5,666 nt of DNA, taken from contig DAIERN010000103.1 of NCBI GenBank assembly GCA_027346765.1, forward strand, positions 1-5,666. Reading direction: 5' to 3'. Shown here piece by piece: positions 1-5,170 of the stretch; position 1 is the stretch's first letter, and each line of letters begins with the position of its first letter. The notes under the pieces were generated by a model. That model was given only the letters and a program-made list of their open reading frames with translations, was not told the DNA's origin and did no database searches. Position numbers and translations under genes: made by a program. Source of the DNA: Chloroflexota bacterium. GTDB taxonomy: Bacteria; Chloroflexota; Limnocylindria; Limnocylindrales; CSP1-4.

Positions 1-98
1 ACGCCCTTGAAGCCAGCCTGCTCAGCCGCGATCGCCGTCTCGCGCCACCACGCCGATGAGACGCCGATGGTCGTTGGGTTGAGCCCGATCGGGATCAT
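1..98 (-). CDS. LLM-class (luciferase-like, probably F420-dependent) oxidoreductase, N-terminal fragment
   Basis: Only the first 32 codons are in the window; the gene continues past the left edge. The ATG is at 98-96, 14 nt after the stop of the phosphorylase gene, so the two are probably co-transcribed. The visible protein starts MIPIGLNPTT and continues with an SAWWRE block and a final AEQAGFKGV. A first beta strand ending in GLN, then a WW-R-E helix and an A-E-x-A-G-F/Y-x-G-V turn, is how LLM-class flavin oxidoreductases begin, especially the F420-dependent ones of Actinomycetota and Chloroflexota. The family has a TIM-barrel fold and uses FMN or F420 to oxidise or reduce varied substrates. 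The cofactor and substrate cannot be told from this fragment. The ribosome site is weak (AGG about 8 nt upstream). The family call rests on pattern memory over about 30 residues, so it is probable rather than certain. Confidence 0.7.
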   Translation of the reverse strand, partial: MIPIGLNPTTIGVSSAWWRETAIAAEQAGFKG

Positions 99-112
99 GG
101 TCGGTGCCTGCG

Positions 113-865
113 TCAGGCGAGCGAGCTGCCCGCCTCCAGCGCGATCTCGATCATCTTCTTCGTCGCCGCCTCGAGCGCGTCGAGCGACATGTAGTCGGCG
201 CCCACGACGTCGTCGTCCTTGATAAGCGTGTCACTCACTGTCAGGATGCAGCCGCCGCGGACATCCTGGCCGCGCGCCTGCTCGCGCATCGCGAGGTAGA
301 ACAGCGCGCTCGCCTCCATCTCGACCGCGATGACGCCGCGGCTGCGCATCTTGGCGGCATAGTCGGAGTCGGGGTTGTAGAAGACGTCAACGCTCTGGAC
401 TACGCCGGGATGAGGGTCGATGCCCTTGGCCCGCGCCGTGTCGATCAGCGCCCGCGTCAACTCGAAGTCCGCGGCCGGAGCGAAGGGATCGCCGTGCAGG
501 TAGGTCCGCGTCGAGCCATCGCTTGGCACGGACGCGGTCGCGACCACCACGTCGCCCGTCTTGAGGCCGCGGGCGATGCCGCCGCACGTGCCGGTGCGGA
601 TGAACGTTTTGGCGCCCAGCATCAGCAGCTCTTCCATCACGATCGAGAATGACGGCGTGCCGATGCCGCTCGTCTGGATGCTGACCGGCTTGCCCTTGTA
701 GGTGCCGGTGTAGCCCAGCAGGGAGCGGTGCTGGTTGACGAGCGTGGCCTTGTCGAGGCCGCCATCGAGCAGCCCGGCCATCATCGTGGCGCGGCCCGGG
801 TCGCCCGGCATCAGGACAAGGTCGGCGTAGTCACCGCGTTCGGCGCGGAGGTGAATCTGTGGCAT
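113..865 (-). CDS. Purine-nucleoside phosphorylase, PNP/UDP family (DeoD / archaeal MTAP-like)
   Basis: A 250-residue cytosolic enzyme of nucleoside phosphorylase family I, which splits purine nucleosides with phosphate into base plus (deoxy)ribose-1-phosphate for salvage. Visible landmarks, read against E. coli DeoD: H5 (ribose, from the neighbouring subunit) in IHLRAERGD; MPGDPGR with phosphate-binding R25; R47 in NQHRSLLGYTG; TSGIGTPS near 65-72; R90 in FIRTGTCGG; VEMEA at 181-185, whose M183 and E184 contact the ribose; and TVSD with D212 at the position of the catalytic Asp that protonates purine N7. Uridine phosphorylases lack this Asp, which favours a purine substrate. The central ASVPSDGS and ADFELTRALI stretches recall uridine phosphorylase and archaeal methylthioadenosine phosphorylase, so MTA or broad purine specificity is possible. 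The length is normal for the hexameric class. The start is fixed: an in-frame TAG lies at 877-875, with only three non-start codons between it and the ATG. Confidence 0.9.
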   Translation of the reverse strand: MPQIHLRAERGDYADLVLMPGDPGRATMMAGLLDGGLDKATLVNQHRSLLGYTGTYKGKPVSIQTSGIGTPSFSIVMEELLMLGAKTFIRTGTCGGIARGLKTGDVVVATASVPSDGSTRTYLHGDPFAPAADFELTRALIDTARAKGIDPHPGVVQSVDVFYNPDSDYAAKMRSRGVIAVEMEASALFYLAMREQARGQDVRGGCILTVSDTLIKDDDVVGADYMSLDALEAATKKMIEIALEAGSSLA

Positions 866-871
866 TGCGCG

Positions 872-877
872 AGTCTA
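872..877 (-). promoter_or_regulatory. Candidate -10 element for the phosphorylase gene (leaderless arrangement)
   Basis: On the minus strand TAGACT (877 to 872) fits TANNNT and sits exactly 6 nt before the ATG at 865, so transcription would begin at or next to the start codon. The only Shine-Dalgarno-like string, GGAGG at 888-884, is 18 nt from the ATG, too far to work normally. No good -35 hexamer is seen. This is an inference from spacing, supported by the same spacing at the phosphoesterase gene. Confidence 0.4.
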
Positions 878-909
878 CGGTTTCCTCCGCAACCCACCGT
901 CGGGTCGCG

Positions 910-934
910 TGCCGCTCAGCGGGCTAACCGTCCG
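910..934 (-). repeat. REP-like repeat, copy a (inverted)
   Basis: Read on the minus strand, this copy matches copy c (1065-1089) at 21 of 25 positions and copy b (983-1007) at 19 of 25, counted by eye. Shared blocks are CGGACGG, CCCGCT, AGCGG and CA. It contains the small palindrome CCGCT-C-AGCGG. Because it is inverted relative to b and c, it could pair with either in RNA or single-stranded DNA, with a 48-nt loop in the case of b. Confidence 0.6.
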
Positions 935-950
935 CGATTTGGCTTTCATA

Positions 951-1010
951 CACCCGATTTGCCCCGACCAGCCCGACTTTTCCGGACGGATGTCCCACTT
1001 AACGGCAGAA
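951..1010 (+). repeat. REP-like repeat, copy b (direct)
   Basis: The core at 981-1010 matches 1063-1092 at 26 of 30 positions, beginning with an identical TCCGGACGGATG and ending in an identical CGGCAGAA. Weaker similarity extends about 30 bp upstream (a CCCGAT block and a CCAGCC block with one 1-nt gap), giving a unit of about 60 bp. The CCGCTCAGCGG palindrome of the other copies is degraded here. Confidence 0.65.
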
Positions 1011-1033
1011 CTGGTTCAAAAGGAGCCTGAAAC

Positions 1034-1092
1034 CGCCCGATCTTCCCGCCCAGCCAGTCAAGTCCGGACGGATGACCCGCTCAGCGGCAGAA
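1034..1092 (+). repeat. REP-like repeat, copy c (direct)
   Basis: This is the best-preserved copy. It holds GTCCGGAC, a perfect 8-bp palindrome, and CCGCTCAGCGG, a perfect palindrome with a one-base centre. It is offset 82 bp from copy b and ends about 28 bp from the phosphoesterase stop codon. This is a typical position for repetitive extragenic palindromes, which sit just past the 3' ends of genes. Confidence 0.65.
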
Positions 1093-1120
1093 GGGGCGAT
1101 CAGAGCAGCAGGAGCGGCAA

Positions 1121-1648
1121 TCAGGAACGAGGCCGCGCCTCGCCCAGCGGCAATCGCCAGAGCGTGTGCCACGGCTGCTCCGGCACGTGCCCGATCAGCC
1201 ACGCCTCGCGCACGATGTGCTTGATCGGCAGGGCAGCGGGCAGCGCGTGCTCGGCCGCGGCGTAGAAGTCATCGGGCACGTCCTGGGCAACGGTCAGGTG
1301 GGGCACCACCGTCTCGTACGCGCCCCCGTAGGGCGGGTAGTCGGGGAATTGGGTGGCAATCGCCGCAGTCAGTCGCCGGAAGGGGTCGGCCGGCTCCGGC
1401 GGCAGGTAGACGACGTTGGGGAATCGGGCGACCCTGTTGAAACGCACCGTGAAGGTCGGCTCGGTGGCAATGATCCGGCTGATTGCCCGGCGGACCGCGT
1501 CATCCAACCCGGAGACCGGCATGAACGGGTAGAGCAGGGTCACGTGGGCGGGCACGCCGTCAGCCGCGGACGGATCCATCCTGGCGCGCAGCTGCGCGAC
1601 CGTCGCGGGCACGGCAATCGGGACGATGATGGCGCTCTCGCCCTCCAC
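1121..1648 (-). CDS. 2H phosphoesterase superfamily protein ('2'-5' RNA ligase' family)
   Basis: A 175-residue protein with the two diagnostic H-x-T motifs of the 2H superfamily: HVT at 35-37 (in AHVTLLYPF) and HLT at 117-119 (in VPHLTVAQ). Both are preceded by hydrophobic strands, and they lie about 80 residues apart, as in LigT/ThpR and YjcG-like proteins. The two histidines and threonines form the catalytic site that acts on 2',5' or cyclic phosphodiesters of RNA ends or small nucleotides; the physiological substrate of this subgroup is generally unknown. I chose the GTG at 1648. It places the first strand (SAIIVPI) at the N-terminus as the family expects, and a TACGCT -10-like box lies exactly 6 nt upstream. 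The ATG at 1705 would add 19 residues without family character and overlap the divergent ATPase gene by 30 nt. It is not clearly functionally linked to the phosphorylase downstream. Confidence 0.85.
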   Translation of the reverse strand: MEGESAIIVPIAVPATVAQLRARMDPSAADGVPAHVTLLYPFMPVSGLDDAVRRAISRIIATEPTFTVRFNRVARFPNVVYLPPEPADPFRRLTAAIATQFPDYPPYGGAYETVVPHLTVAQDVPDDFYAAAEHALPAALPIKHIVREAWLIGHVPEQPWHTLWRLPLGEARPRS

Positions 1649-1654
1649 GGACGA

Positions 1655-1666
1655 AGCGTATAGGGT
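1655..1666. promoter_or_regulatory. Shared divergent -10 region (symmetric TATA) between the phosphoesterase and ATPase genes
   Basis: The 27-bp gap between the GTG at 1648 (minus) and the ATG at 1676 (plus) contains the self-complementary TATA at 1659-1662. Rightward it reads TATAGGGT, giving TATAGG (11 nt from the ATG) or TAGGGT (9 nt). Leftward it reads TATACGCT, giving TACGCT 6 nt before the GTG. Neither gene has a Shine-Dalgarno sequence. The two promoters would overlap, so polymerases could not occupy both at once. -35 elements would lie inside the opposite coding sequences, and I see no strong match. The promoter role is inferred. Confidence 0.5.
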
Positions 1667-1675
1667 GCCGCGACG

Positions 1676-2638
1676 ATGAATGCCGTCGATCTGGAGTTTC
1701 GACACGTATCCAAGCGGTACGGCGAGACCCTCGCGGTCAACGACCTGAGCCTGACCGTGCCGGCGGGCAAGATCTGCGTCTTCGTCGGGCCGTCAGGCTG
1801 CGGCAAGACGACCAGCCTGAAGATGGTCAACCGGCTCATCGAGCCAAGCGGCGGCCAGATCCTGGTCGGCGGCAAGGACGTCATGGCGCAGGACCCCATC
1901 GAGCTGCGGCGCGGCATCGGCTACGTCATCCAGCAGGTCGGGCTGTTGCCCCACCTGACCGTCGGTGAGAACGTCGCGATCGTGCCGCGGCTGCTGGGTT
2001 GGGACAAGGCCCGGACTGCAGCGCGCACCGACGAGCTGCTGGCGCTGACCGGCCTCGCGCCCAAGACCTACCGCGATCGCTATCCCGCGCAGCTCTCCGG
2101 CGGCGAGCGCCAGCGCGTCGGCGTCGCCCGGGCGCTGGCCGCCGACCCGCCGCTGATGCTCATGGACGAGCCGTTTGCCGCCGTCGACCCCATCGTCCGC
2201 GAGCGGTTGCAGAACGAGCTGCTGCGGCTCCAGGAGCAGCTCGCCAAGACGATCGTGTTCGTGACGCACGACATCGACGAGGCGATCAAGCTGGGCGACC
2301 TGGTCGCGGTCCTGCAGGTGGGCGGGGTGCTCGCCCAGTTCGGGCCGCCGGACGAGGTCCTGGCCAACCCGGCGTCGCCGTTCGTGGCCAGGTTCGTCGG
2401 CGCGGACCGCGGGCTGAAGCGCCTGTCGTTGACGCGCGTCCGCGACCTGCAGCTTGAGCCGGCGCCGGCCGACTACACCGCCCAGGCCGGCCAGCCCATG
2501 CTCGAGCCAAGCACCACCCTCAAGGACGCGCTTTCGATGATGCTCGACGCCGACGTGTCCGCCGGCGTCGTCGTCGACCGCCATGGCCGCGTGCTGGGTC
2601 TGCTGACCTACGACGCGATCGCAGCGGCGCTGCGCTGA
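1676..2638 (+). CDS. Osmoprotectant/quaternary-amine ABC importer, ATP-binding subunit (OpuCA/ProV/YehX-like)
   Basis: A 320-residue cytosolic ATPase that powers the importer made with the next two genes. The nucleotide-binding domain is complete: Walker A GPSGCGKTT at 38-46, Q-loop Q86 in GYVIQQVGLLPH, signature LSGGERQRV at 140-148, Walker B LMLMDEP with catalytic E165, D-loop around D171, and H-loop H198. The VIQQ-GLLPH-TV Q-loop region and the C-terminal extension are characteristic of the glycine betaine/choline group. Residues from about 255 to 320 look like one CBS unit (LEPSTTLKDAL then GVVVDRHGRVLGLLT). Many OpuCA proteins are about 380 residues with a tandem CBS pair, so this one is short, like YehX. 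CBS pairs in this family sense ionic strength or nucleotides; whether one unit does so is unknown. The ATG has no Shine-Dalgarno sequence and lies 9-11 nt from a TATA box, so the message is likely almost leaderless. It is the first gene of the operon. Confidence 0.93.
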   Translation: MNAVDLEFRHVSKRYGETLAVNDLSLTVPAGKICVFVGPSGCGKTTSLKMVNRLIEPSGGQILVGGKDVMAQDPIELRRGIGYVIQQVGLLPHLTVGENVAIVPRLLGWDKARTAARTDELLALTGLAPKTYRDRYPAQLSGGERQRVGVARALAADPPLMLMDEPFAAVDPIVRERLQNELLRLQEQLAKTIVFVTHDIDEAIKLGDLVAVLQVGGVLAQFGPPDEVLANPASPFVARFVGADRGLKRLSLTRVRDLQLEPAPADYTAQAGQPMLEPSTTLKDALSMMLDADVSAGVVVDRHGRVLGLLTYDAIAAALR

Positions 2639-2654
2639 CGGCGGCCCCACGCTG

Positions 2655-3341
2655 ATGCTCGACTTCCAGTGGATGGCCAGCCACCTCGACGAGCTCGCCG
2701 CGCGCACGCTTCAGCACATTGTGCTCGCGGCGATCGCCGTAGCCGTGGGTCTGCTGATCTCGTTTGGCCTCGCCGTGCTCGCGGTGCGGCGGCGCGCGAC
2801 CTACGGCCCCATCCTGGCCGCCACGGACATCCTGTACACGATCCCCAGCCTGGCGCTCTTCGTCGTCCTGGTGACGGTGACGGGCATCAGCCTGCTCACG
2901 GTGGAAATCCCGCTGATCCTCTACACGCTGGTGATCTTCGTGCGCAACATTGCGGCTGGCTTCGACTCGATCCCGGCGGACGTCCTTGAAGCGGCGCAGG
3001 GCCTGGGCTACACCGCGCGACAGCAGCTGTGGCGGGTCGAGGTGCCGCTGGCCGTCCCGCTGATCCTGGCCGGCGTGCGACTGGCGACTGTCTCAACGAT
3101 CGCCCTGGTGACGGTCACCTCCGTGCTGGGCGACCGCTTCGGCGGGCTGGGCTATTTCATCCTGGAGGGCTACCGGCGGAGCTTCCCGACCGAGCTCTAC
3201 TTCGGTGCGATTCCGTCGGTCGTCCTGGCCCTGCTGGCCGACTTCGCGCTGGCCCGCGTTCAGCGGCGCCTCACGCCATGGCAGCGCACCGAGCAACCGG
3301 TGGTGCCACCGCCATTCGTCAAGAGCGACGCATGGATCTGA
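2655..3341 (+). CDS. Osmoprotectant ABC importer permease 1 (OpuCB/YehY/YehW-like)
   Basis: A 228-residue inner-membrane permease of the BPD type I (MetI-like) fold. Hydrophobic segments are visible near residues 20-44, 54-76, 82-100, 132-157 and 183-200. The EAA coupling loop is clear at 112-131 (EAAQGLGY, then RVEVP); its glycine G118 and the following helix dock into the ATPase Q-loop. The motifs YTIPSLALF (61-69) and GDRFGGLGYFI (159-169) match the glycine betaine/choline permease group. About 230 residues is a usual size for these short permeases, which carry no fused receptor domain. The ATG lies 16 nt after the ATPase stop, and no Shine-Dalgarno sequence is visible, so translation may depend on coupling. 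It pairs with permease 2 to form a heterodimeric channel. The polar tail after residue 205 is proline-rich and overlaps the start of the next gene. Confidence 0.92.
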   Translation: MLDFQWMASHLDELAARTLQHIVLAAIAVAVGLLISFGLAVLAVRRRATYGPILAATDILYTIPSLALFVVLVTVTGISLLTVEIPLILYTLVIFVRNIAAGFDSIPADVLEAAQGLGYTARQQLWRVEVPLAVPLILAGVRLATVSTIALVTVTSVLGDRFGGLGYFILEGYRRSFPTELYFGAIPSVVLALLADFALARVQRRLTPWQRTEQPVVPPPFVKSDAWI

Positions 3342-4051
3342 TGGTCCGCACGCTGGGCTGGCTGAGTGACCCAGTGCACTGGTCTGGCCCCAATGGCATC
3401 CCTGCCCGCATGTTCGAGCACGTGGGTTTGTCCGGCGTTTCGCTGCTCATCGCGATTACCATCGCCCTGCCCGTCGGCTTGTGGATCGGCCACACCCGGC
3501 GCTTCACATGGCTCGCCGTCAACTCGGCCAACCTGTGGCGTGCCCTGCCGTCGCTAGCAGTCATCGCCATCGTTCTGCCGATCACCGCGGCAATCGACCC
3601 GCAGGCCGGTTTCAAGGTCTACCCCACCGTGGTGGCGATGGTCGTCCTCGCAGTGCCGCCCATCCTGGTCAACGCCCAGGCGGGCGTGACCGGCGTGGAG
3701 CGCGACATGGTCGAGGCCGGGCGCGGCCAGGGCATGAGCGAGTGGCAGATCCTGACTCGGGTCGAGCTGCCGCTCGCGCTACCGGTGATCGTGGCCGGAA
3801 TTCGTTCCGCGGCCATCCAGATCGTGGCCACCGCGACCCTGGGCGCGATCCTGGGCTTTGGCGGCCTGGGCCGCTACCTCGTCGAAGGCTTCGCGACGTT
3901 CAGCCTGGGCGGCGACGCGGAGGTTGTGGCCGGCGCGATCCTCGTGGCCGCGCTGGTCATCGTCGTTGAGGCGGCTTTCGCCGCTGCGCAGCACCTTCTC
4001 ACACCGCGCGGCCTGCGCCGTCAGCGATCCGAAACGACGGTCGCTGCGTAG
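3332..4051 (+). CDS. Osmoprotectant ABC importer permease 2 (OpuCD/YehW-like)
   Basis: A 239-residue MetI-like permease, the second half of the channel. Hydrophobic segments lie near residues 33-52, 71-88, 98-116, 151-173 and 202-226. The EAA loop spans 128-147 (VEAGRGQGM, then RVELPLALP, with G134). NLWRALPSLAVIA (67-79) and GFGGLGRYLVEGF match the conserved permease motifs of this transporter family. A longer periplasmic-side stretch around 88-98 (IDPQAGFKVYP) separates two membrane segments. The start is at 3332, giving a 10-nt overlap with permease 1 and a weak AAGAG 6 nt upstream. An alternative ATG at 3341 overlaps the permease 1 stop by one base (TGATG) and would give 236 residues. The frame is open further upstream to 3029, but that part lies inside permease 1 and is only a GC-rich shadow. 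Tight overlap indicates translational coupling and balanced permease amounts. Confidence 0.92.
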   Translation: MDLMVRTLGWLSDPVHWSGPNGIPARMFEHVGLSGVSLLIAITIALPVGLWIGHTRRFTWLAVNSANLWRALPSLAVIAIVLPITAAIDPQAGFKVYPTVVAMVVLAVPPILVNAQAGVTGVERDMVEAGRGQGMSEWQILTRVELPLALPVIVAGIRSAAIQIVATATLGAILGFGGLGRYLVEGFATFSLGGDAEVVAGAILVAALVIVVEAAFAAAQHLLTPRGLRRQRSETTVAA

Positions 4052-4148
4052 CAAGGAGCGGACGGCACCTGGCCTTGGCCAGGAGCTGGCCAGCGACGCG
4101 CAGCAGCGGCCCGCAGGCCGACTGCGGAGCTAGCATCGAGTTCCTATC
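4052..4148 (+). other. Hairpin-rich segment between permease 2 and the binding-protein promoter
   Basis: Three perfect inverted repeats lie in tandem: CCTGGCC-TT-GGCCAGG at 4068-4083, the 10-bp palindrome GCTGGCCAGC at 4085-4094, and CCGCAG-5 nt-CTGCGG at 4111-4127. None is followed by a run of T, so they are not classical intrinsic terminators. They could stabilise the 3' end of the membrane-component message, act as operators, or reduce read-through into the receptor gene. No ORF here has recognisable content. Confidence 0.5.
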
Positions 4149-4177
4149 TGGTCCGCATCGCGCTTCCCGTGTATATT
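4149..4177 (+). promoter_or_regulatory. Candidate sigma70-type promoter of the binding-protein gene
   Basis: TATATT at 4172-4177 is a five-of-six match to the -10 consensus, standing out in a very GC-rich region. A weak -35 (TGGTCC, 4149-4154) lies 17 bp upstream. Transcription would begin near 4184, giving a leader of about 43 nt. A separate promoter fits the common need for more receptor than membrane subunits. The -10 is convincing by eye; the -35 is not. Confidence 0.5.
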
Positions 4178-4214
4178 CCGCGAGTTGCGCCGGACTAACC
4201 GGATGAATGATAGC

Positions 4215-4220
4215 AGGAGG
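4215..4220 (+). promoter_or_regulatory. Strong Shine-Dalgarno site of the binding-protein gene
   Basis: AGGAGG at 4215-4220 is a perfect anti-16S match, 6 nt before the ATG at 4227. It decides the start against an upstream in-frame TTG at 4185, which would add 14 polar residues before the signal peptide. It is the only strong ribosome site seen in the window, which suggests high expression of the receptor. Confidence 0.85.
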
Positions 4221-4226
4221 TTACCC

Positions 4227-5162
4227 ATGCGGACCAACCGCAGGCTGGCCCTCGGGGCGATCGTGCTCGCGCTGCTGGTCGGTGCGTGCTCGACGGGTGG
4301 GGGCAGCAAGCCGACCGTCAAGATCGGCTCCGTCAAATTCGATGAGGCCAAGGTGATGGCTGAGGTTTACGCCCAGGCCCTCGAGGCCAAGGGCTGGACC
4401 GTGAACCGTGATGGCTACGGCCTGGGCGACAGAGCGATCGTCGCGCCGGCCATTGAGAGCGGTCAGATCGACCTCCAGCCGGAATACATCGGCAGCCGCC
4501 TCACCTACGAGAAGGGCACGTCCGGCCCAGATTCGCAGGCCAACTTCGCTGCGCTGCAGGACAAGCTCACGGCCAAGAATCTGACCGTGCTCAACTACAC
4601 GCCGGCGGTTGACACGAACGCGTTCGTCGTTCGCGCAGATACCGCGCAGCAGTTCAACCTGACCAAGATGAGTGACCTCGCGGCCGTTCAAACACAGCTC
4701 AAGTTCGGCCTCGCGACGGACTGCCCGACCAACGCACTGTGCGGGGCGCCGGGTGGCGCGCTCAGCCAGTACGGCATCACCGCTGAAACGATCGCCGCGG
4801 CGACGCTGTTGTCTGCCTGCGACACGCCCATGGCGGACGCGCTCAAGAACAGCACCATTGACGTGGCCGAGCTGTGCTCAACCCAGCCGGACATCATCGT
4901 CAACGGCTGGAAAGTGCTCGAGGACGACCTGCACACGCAGCCAGCTGACAACATGGCACCCATCGTGCGCAACGACTACCTGTCGAAGCTCTCCGCGGCT
5001 GACCAGGATCTCTTCAAGAAGACCCTGAACGACGTCGACGCGCTGATCGACACGACCACGCTGGCCGACCTGTACAAACAGGTCAGCGTGGACCACAAGG
5101 ACCTGGCCGCAGTGGCCAAGGCCTGGCTCCAGGCCAAGGGCTTCGTCCCGGCCGGGAGCTGA
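4227..5162 (+). CDS. Osmoprotectant/quaternary-amine ABC importer substrate-binding lipoprotein (OpuAC-like domain)
   Basis: A 311-residue extracytoplasmic receptor. Residues 1-21 form a lipoprotein signal: basic MRTNRR, a hydrophobic core and the lipobox VGAC, with C21 lipidated, followed by a Gly/Ser linker. The rest is an OpuAC-type two-lobed domain: VKIGSVKFDEAKVMAEVYAQ (31-50), ALEAKGW, APAIESGQIDL then PEYIGS (74-90), VDTNAFVV (128-135), and in the second half DVAELCST (212-219), VLEDD (230-234) and PADNMAPIVR (239-248). These blocks line up with glycine betaine/choline receptors. Its place after the two permeases makes it the receptor of this importer. Four cysteines remain after C21 (C166, C172, C198, C217), enough for two disulfides; the CP-x4-C pair at 166-172 is of a type I recall from actinobacterial and chloroflexotal homologues. 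Where OpuC-like proteins often have YPEY, this one has QPEY, so the ligand may differ. Choline, glycine betaine, carnitine or another quaternary amine cannot be decided from sequence. Confidence 0.92.
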   Translation: MRTNRRLALGAIVLALLVGACSTGGGSKPTVKIGSVKFDEAKVMAEVYAQALEAKGWTVNRDGYGLGDRAIVAPAIESGQIDLQPEYIGSRLTYEKGTSGPDSQANFAALQDKLTAKNLTVLNYTPAVDTNAFVVRADTAQQFNLTKMSDLAAVQTQLKFGLATDCPTNALCGAPGGALSQYGITAETIAAATLLSACDTPMADALKNSTIDVAELCSTQPDIIVNGWKVLEDDLHTQPADNMAPIVRNDYLSKLSAADQDLFKKTLNDVDALIDTTTLADLYKQVSVDHKDLAAVAKAWLQAKGFVPAGS

Positions 5163-5170
5163 TCACTTCC

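Larger units (their letters stand above)
866..1120. other. Intergenic spacer without a convincing gene, carrying REP-like repeats
   Basis: This 255-bp stretch lies between the phosphoesterase stop and the phosphorylase start, both on the minus strand. Its main content is a three-copy degenerate repeat (listed separately) plus the candidate phosphorylase -10 element. Open frames cross it on both strands, but none shows a recognisable domain. The direct repeat copies are offset by 82 bp, so they fall in different reading frames and would encode unrelated residues, which argues that the repeat is conserved as DNA or RNA and not as protein. No U-tract terminator is seen, so read-through from the phosphoesterase gene into the phosphorylase gene is possible. 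Confidence 0.6.

Noticed and set aside
104..652. A 182-residue plus-strand open frame opposite the phosphorylase gene.
   Set aside because: It is antisense to conserved phosphorylase motifs and is His/Arg/Ala-rich with no recognisable family.
875..949. A 24-codon minus-strand frame (ATG at 949-947, TAG at 877-875) just upstream of the phosphorylase and in the same frame, looking like a leader peptide.
   Set aside because: It overlaps the inverted repeat copy, has no ribosome site, and would lie outside the message if transcription starts at the proposed leaderless site. There is no attenuator structure to match it.
909..1265. A 118-residue plus-strand open frame across the spacer and the 3' part of the phosphoesterase gene.
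   Set aside because: It runs antisense through the conserved second H-x-T region of the phosphoesterase, has no domain, and the repeats it crosses fall in different frames.
1793..2707. A 304-residue minus-strand open frame opposite the ATPase gene.
   Set aside because: Its composition (His, Arg, Asp, Val, Gln repeats) is typical of antisense shadow in GC-rich DNA, while the plus strand carries every ABC ATPase motif.
3029..3331. A 101-codon upstream extension of permease 2 that could suggest a longer protein or a fusion.
   Set aside because: The stretch lies fully inside permease 1 in another frame and is rich in Arg/Gly/Ala/Pro, as expected for a GC-rich shadow. Permease similarity begins only after 3332.
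4068..4083. The CCTGGCC/GGCCAGG hairpin as the intrinsic terminator of the membrane-component message.
   Set aside because: No T tract follows; the next bases are AGCTGGCCAGC. It is reported only as a hairpin.
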